From: Nemertoderma westbladi
Taxonomy: Eukaryota > Xenacoelomorpha > Nemertodermatida > Nemertodermatidae
Assembly (NCBI GenBank): GCA_032718475.1
Contig: JAUCBJ010005383.1
Coordinates: 16,300-80,299, forward strand
DNA length: 64,000 bases
Direction of reading: 5' to 3'
The notes under the pieces were generated by a model, which was given only the letters and a program-made list of their open reading frames with translations, was not told where the DNA came from and did no database searches. Position numbers and translations under genes: made by a program. Shown piece by piece: positions 60,185-64,000 of this stretch (its first letter is position 1; every line of letters starts with the position of its first letter).

Positions 60185-61085
60185 GGCGTAGTAACTGTTG
60201 ACTTATTTGTGTGACATTTATTAGTAACTGTTGGCTTACTGTTTGTGTGACATTTATTAGTAACTGTTGGCTTACTGTTTGTGTGACATTTATTAGTAAC
60301 TGTTGACAGTAACTGTTTGTGCTTGTGGGAAATTATTAGTAATGTGACATTATTAGAAACCTCTGTCAAACTGTTCGTGTGACATTCTCTGTCAAACTGT
60401 TCGTGTGACATTCTCTGTCAAACTGTTCGAGTGACATTCTCTGTCAAACTGTTCGTGTGAAATTCTCTGTCAAATTGTTCGTGTGACATTCTCTGTCAAA
60501 CTGTTCGTGTGACATTCTCTGTCAAATTGTTCGTGTGACATTCTCTGTCAAATTGTTCGTGTGACATTCTCTGTCAAACTGTTCGTGTGACATTCTCTGT
60601 CAAACTGTTCGTGTGAAATTCTCTGTCAAATTGTTCGTGTGACATTCTCTGTCAAACTGTTCGTGTGAAATTCTCTGTCAAATTGTTCGTGTGACATTCT
60701 CTGTCAAATTGTTCGTGTGACATTCTCTGTCAAACTGTTCGTGTGACATTCTCTGTCAAACTGTTCGTGTGACATTCTCTGTCAAACTGTTCGTGTGAAA
60801 TTCTCTGTCAAATTGTTCGTGTGACATTCTCTGTCAAACTGTTCGTGTGACATTCTCTGTCAAATTGTTCGTGTGACATTCTCTGTCAAACTGTTCGTGT
60901 GACATTCTCTGTCAAACTGTTCGTGTGACATTCTCTGTCAAATTGTTCGTGTGACATTCTCTGTCAAACTGTTCGTGTGACATTCTCTGTCAAACTGTTC
61001 GTGTGACATTCTCTGTCAAACTAGTGTTACATTCTCTGTCAAACTAGTGTTACATTCTCTGTCAAACTAGTGTTACATTCTCTGT
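60185..61085. repeat. 26-bp minisatellite with a 36-bp lead-in
   Basis: First come about three copies of a 36-bp unit (GTGTGACATTTATTAGTAAC and on). Then about 27 copies of ATTCTCTGTCAAACTGTTCG plus TGTGAC, ending with three 20-bp CTAGTGTTACATTCTCTGTC-type units. It begins about 180 bp after the CHDH stop and may be in its 3' UTR or flank. Confidence 0.95.
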
Positions 61086-61356
61086 TAAACATAATTATTT
61101 TTCAGTAAATTTCCAGTTATCTATTTGTAATATTTCGACTCGTTGGTTGTTTCCAATCTTTGTGTTTAACGACCCACGTCACTCGCTCACTTATAGAATT
61201 ACTTCTTCTGTCTGGCGGATATAATTTTATGCAATTTGCTTAATTCTATGTTTTGATTTTTAGAGATACAATATGAAGACTTTGTGCCATGAGACCTGAG
61301 TTCAGTTGTTATGATATAACGTGTTTACATTTAGTTTATTATTTTTATTTTCACCC
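61086..61356. other. Spacer between two arrays
   Basis: Unique AT-rich DNA; nothing recognised. Confidence 0.5.
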
Positions 61357-62308
61357 AGTGCACTTTCCAGCACACACAATGGTAGCTATAGACGACAGTG
61401 CACTGTGTAGCACACACAATGGTAGCTATAGACGACAGTGCACTTTCCAGCGCACACAATGGTAGCTATAGACGACAGTGCACTGTGCAGCACACACAAT
61501 GGTAGCTATAGACGACAGTGCACTGTGCAGCACACACAATGGTAGCTATAGACAACAGTGCACTGTGCAGCACACACAATGGTAGCTATAGACGACAGTG
61601 CACTGTGCAGCACACACAATGGTAGCTATAGACGACAGTGCACTTTCCAGCACACACAATGGTAGCTATAGACGACAGTGCACTTTCCAGCACACACAAT
61701 GGTAGCTATAGACGACAGTGCAGTGTGCAGCACACACAATGGTAGCTATAGACGACAGTGCACTGTGCAGCACACACAATGGTAGCTATAGACGACAGTG
61801 CACTTTCCAGCACACACAATGGTAGCTATAGACGACAGTGCACTGTGCAGCACACACAATGGTAGCTATAGACGACAATGCACTTTCCAGCACACACAAT
61901 GGTAGCTATAGACGACAGTGCACTTTCCAGCACACACAATGGTAGCTATAGACGACAGTGCACTGTGCAGCACACACAATGGTAGCTATAGACGACAGTG
62001 CACTTTCTCAGCACACAATGGTAGCTATAGACGACAGTGCACTGTGCAGCACACACAATGGTAGCTATAGACGACAGTGCAGTGTGCAGCACACACAATG
62101 GTAGCTATAGACGACAGTGCACTGTGCAGCACACACAATGGTAGCTATAGACGACAGTGCACTGTGTAGCACACACAATGGTAGCTATAGACGACAGTGC
62201 ACTGTGCAGCACACACAATGGTAGCTATAGACGACAGTGCACTGTGCAGCACACACAATGGTAGCTATAGACGACAGTGCACTGTGTAGCACACACAATG
62301 GTAGCTAG
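61357..62308. repeat. 40-bp minisatellite, about 24 units
   Basis: The unit begins CACTGTGCAGCACACACAAT and ends GGTAGCTATAGACGACAGTG. CACTTTCCAG replaces CACTGTGCAG in some units. CACTG at one end and CAGTG at the other allow a hairpin. Confidence 0.97.
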
Positions 62309-62471
62309 AAACACAGCTAGGCAGGCGTCTTTGAGAATTAATTGTGGGATTTAACTTAACTGGACTCCTTTAAAAGTTCTATAACACATGGAATACCCCT
62401 AAACTCCATTGGTAGATATTGTGAACATCGTTTACTTCCCATCTGAGTAGTTCATTTTGAATCCCAATTAA

Positions 62472-63431
62472 CCCTTTCGGTACCATGGCACATACGTCTG
62501 TTCCATGGGTATTGCGCCATGACACACACGTCTGTTCCATAACATTTATTTGATTTCTAAGAAGGGAAAATGTTGCTGGACTATTAAGTACATGCTTCTA
62601 TATGTTTAGCGAAGCATTTCAGCTTGTATCTACTGTAATTTAACTACCGGTAGGCCTACTGCAGACCTGCTTACAGACTGCCAGACTTTAGCAATATCAG
62701 AATAAGGCAGTACTGCGGTAAGGTAGGCCTAAACTGACTAAACAGCCTAAACAAAAAAGCCTAAACAGACTGACCTCCAGACAGTCTGGATAGGGTCAAA
62801 AGTGAAAACTGACAGCGGAAATTAAATCCTTGACCAGGAAAACCCCCAAAGAGCGAATTTTAATTAGCTAATGTGATTCCTTATATTTTTGACGGACAGA
62901 AAGACCGACAGACAGACCGACAGACAGTCTGGATAGGGTCAAAAGTGAAAACTGACAGCGGAAATGAAATCCTTCACCAGGAAAACCGCCATAGAGAGAA
63001 TTTTAATTAGCTAATGTGATTCCTTATATTTTCTACGGACAGACTGACAGACAGACAGACAGACCAACAGACCGACAGTCAGTCTGCAGGGTCAAAAGTG
63101 AAAACTGACATCGGAAATGAAATCCTTGACCAGGAAAACCCCCATAGCGAGAATTTTAATTAGCTAATGTGTTTCCTTATACTTTTGACGGACAGACTGA
63201 CAGACAGACCGACAGACAGACAGACAGTCTGGATAGGCTCAAAAGTGAAAACTGACAGCGGAAATGAAATCCTTGTCAAGGAAAACCCCCATAGCGAGAA
63301 TGTTAGTAGATTTTATTCTTTCTAAAGTCTTGACAGACAAACTGACAGAAATACTGACAGACTTCAGAAATTCATGAATTATAGTTGGGCACTTGGGGGT
63401 TTGAATAATTTCCAGTTAGGTACCGAAAGGG
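62472..63431. mobile_element. piggyBac-like nonautonomous element, 960 bp
   Basis: TTAA (62468-62471) precedes CCCTTTCGGTACC and GGTACCGAAAGGG is followed by TTAA (63432-63435). A perfect 13-bp TIR starting CCC with a TTAA duplication is the piggyBac hallmark. No transposase ORF. The inside holds four tandem units of about 146 bp. Confidence 0.88.
62776..63330. repeat. About 146-bp tandem repeat, four copies, inside the piggyBac-like element
   Basis: Each copy has AGACAGTCTGGATAGGGTC, then AAAGTGAAAACTGACAG and CCAGGAAAACCCCCATAG, then ATTTTAATTAGCTAATGTG. GACAGACAGAC short repeats link the copies. Confidence 0.9.
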
Positions 63432-63435
63432 TTAA

Positions 63436-64000
63436 GGTCTTTTGACAAAATATAATTTTGTTTTCCACGTAAAATAATTTGAGATCGTAAGTAAGTTTTT
63501 AATGTCAGTAATGGAACGCCTTATTACATTACATTCCCTTCACTTAAATATAAACTTATATGAATGTTGTTTTTTACTTTCACTGACAATGAATAATTTA
63601 TAACTATATTTGATACAATTTTGTTAGAGTTTGTAGTTTATAATAAAATATATGTTGGTTGGTTTGGTGTCCAATGACCAGTTTCTATACTCGTTAGAGG
63701 ACAACAAATTAAAGTAACAGAAATCTGACATTTTACTAATTAATCGCAGTTGTCTTCCAATTTAGAACAGTAACAATTAATGTAGGTAGTTAAAAGGTAC
63801 CGGTATGTATCTGACACTTTTATTCCCCGCAGTGAAGCTGAATAACTTTATTTGGTTTATTTTATTATTCCAGTTGATGTTTCCTCTATTTAGATAGTAC
63901 AAAGTTGGTAGATATTATTCTATAACTTTTATGTTAATAATATTGTATATTGATATTTAATATAATATTTGTGAACTTAATATTGATAATGTTAAATATT
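63436..64000. other. AT-rich DNA at right edge
   Basis: No gene, repeat or element is recognised. Confidence 0.6.

Overview
The window is nuclear DNA of an animal. Spliced genes with canonical GT/AG junctions, tRNA-derived SINE and LINE copies, TIR transposons and many minisatellites show this. Recurrent words such as TACCGGTA and TAGGCCTAC, the SINE type and the gene set suggest a marine invertebrate, perhaps a deuterostome such as an echinoderm or hemichordate. That placement is an inference and I cannot name the species.

Layout: 1-13208 is one 39-bp minisatellite running off the left edge. 13692-15055 (+) is a two-exon DRAM-type autophagy membrane protein. 15.6-18.2 kb holds C/G-rich fold-back DNA, a LINE fragment, a tRNA-like repeat and a 15-bp array. 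On the minus strand, exons at 43938-43730, 20616-20403 and about 19011-18376 encode the C-terminal part of a codanin-1 (CDAN1) homologue. The 23-kb intron between the first two contains a whole gene on the opposite strand: a five-exon CFAP97D1/hemingway-type cilia protein (20824-40356, +, 499 aa). The introns of this nested gene are filled by minisatellites of 33, 35, 64, 45 and 41/29 bp. 42606-43413 is an 808-bp palindromic transposon. 45.6-47.5 kb is a 43/42-bp array. 49700-60007 (+) is a choline dehydrogenase gene whose first exon also encodes an N-terminal HAD phosphatase. Its introns hold a 1.5-kb TIR transposon, a 47-bp array, decayed reverse transcriptase, MITEs and two antisense ORFs. 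Two more arrays (26 and 40 bp) and a piggyBac-like nonautonomous element close the window.

Main points: (1) about 33 kb, roughly half of the window, is tandem repeat in twelve main arrays with unrelated units. (2) Two arrays, in CHDH and in the CFAP97D1-like gene, grew from an exon-intron junction, so the 5' splice site is itself repeated about 17 and 33 times; every downstream copy is preceded by an in-frame stop. (3) One 4.6-kb intron is satellite DNA from splice site to splice site. (4) A phosphatase and choline dehydrogenase fusion suggests coupled choline release and oxidation. (5) One CHDH exon required by both homology and splice phase is not present.

Gene calls rest on my own translation, intron phase checks and recalled family sequence; no database search was run.
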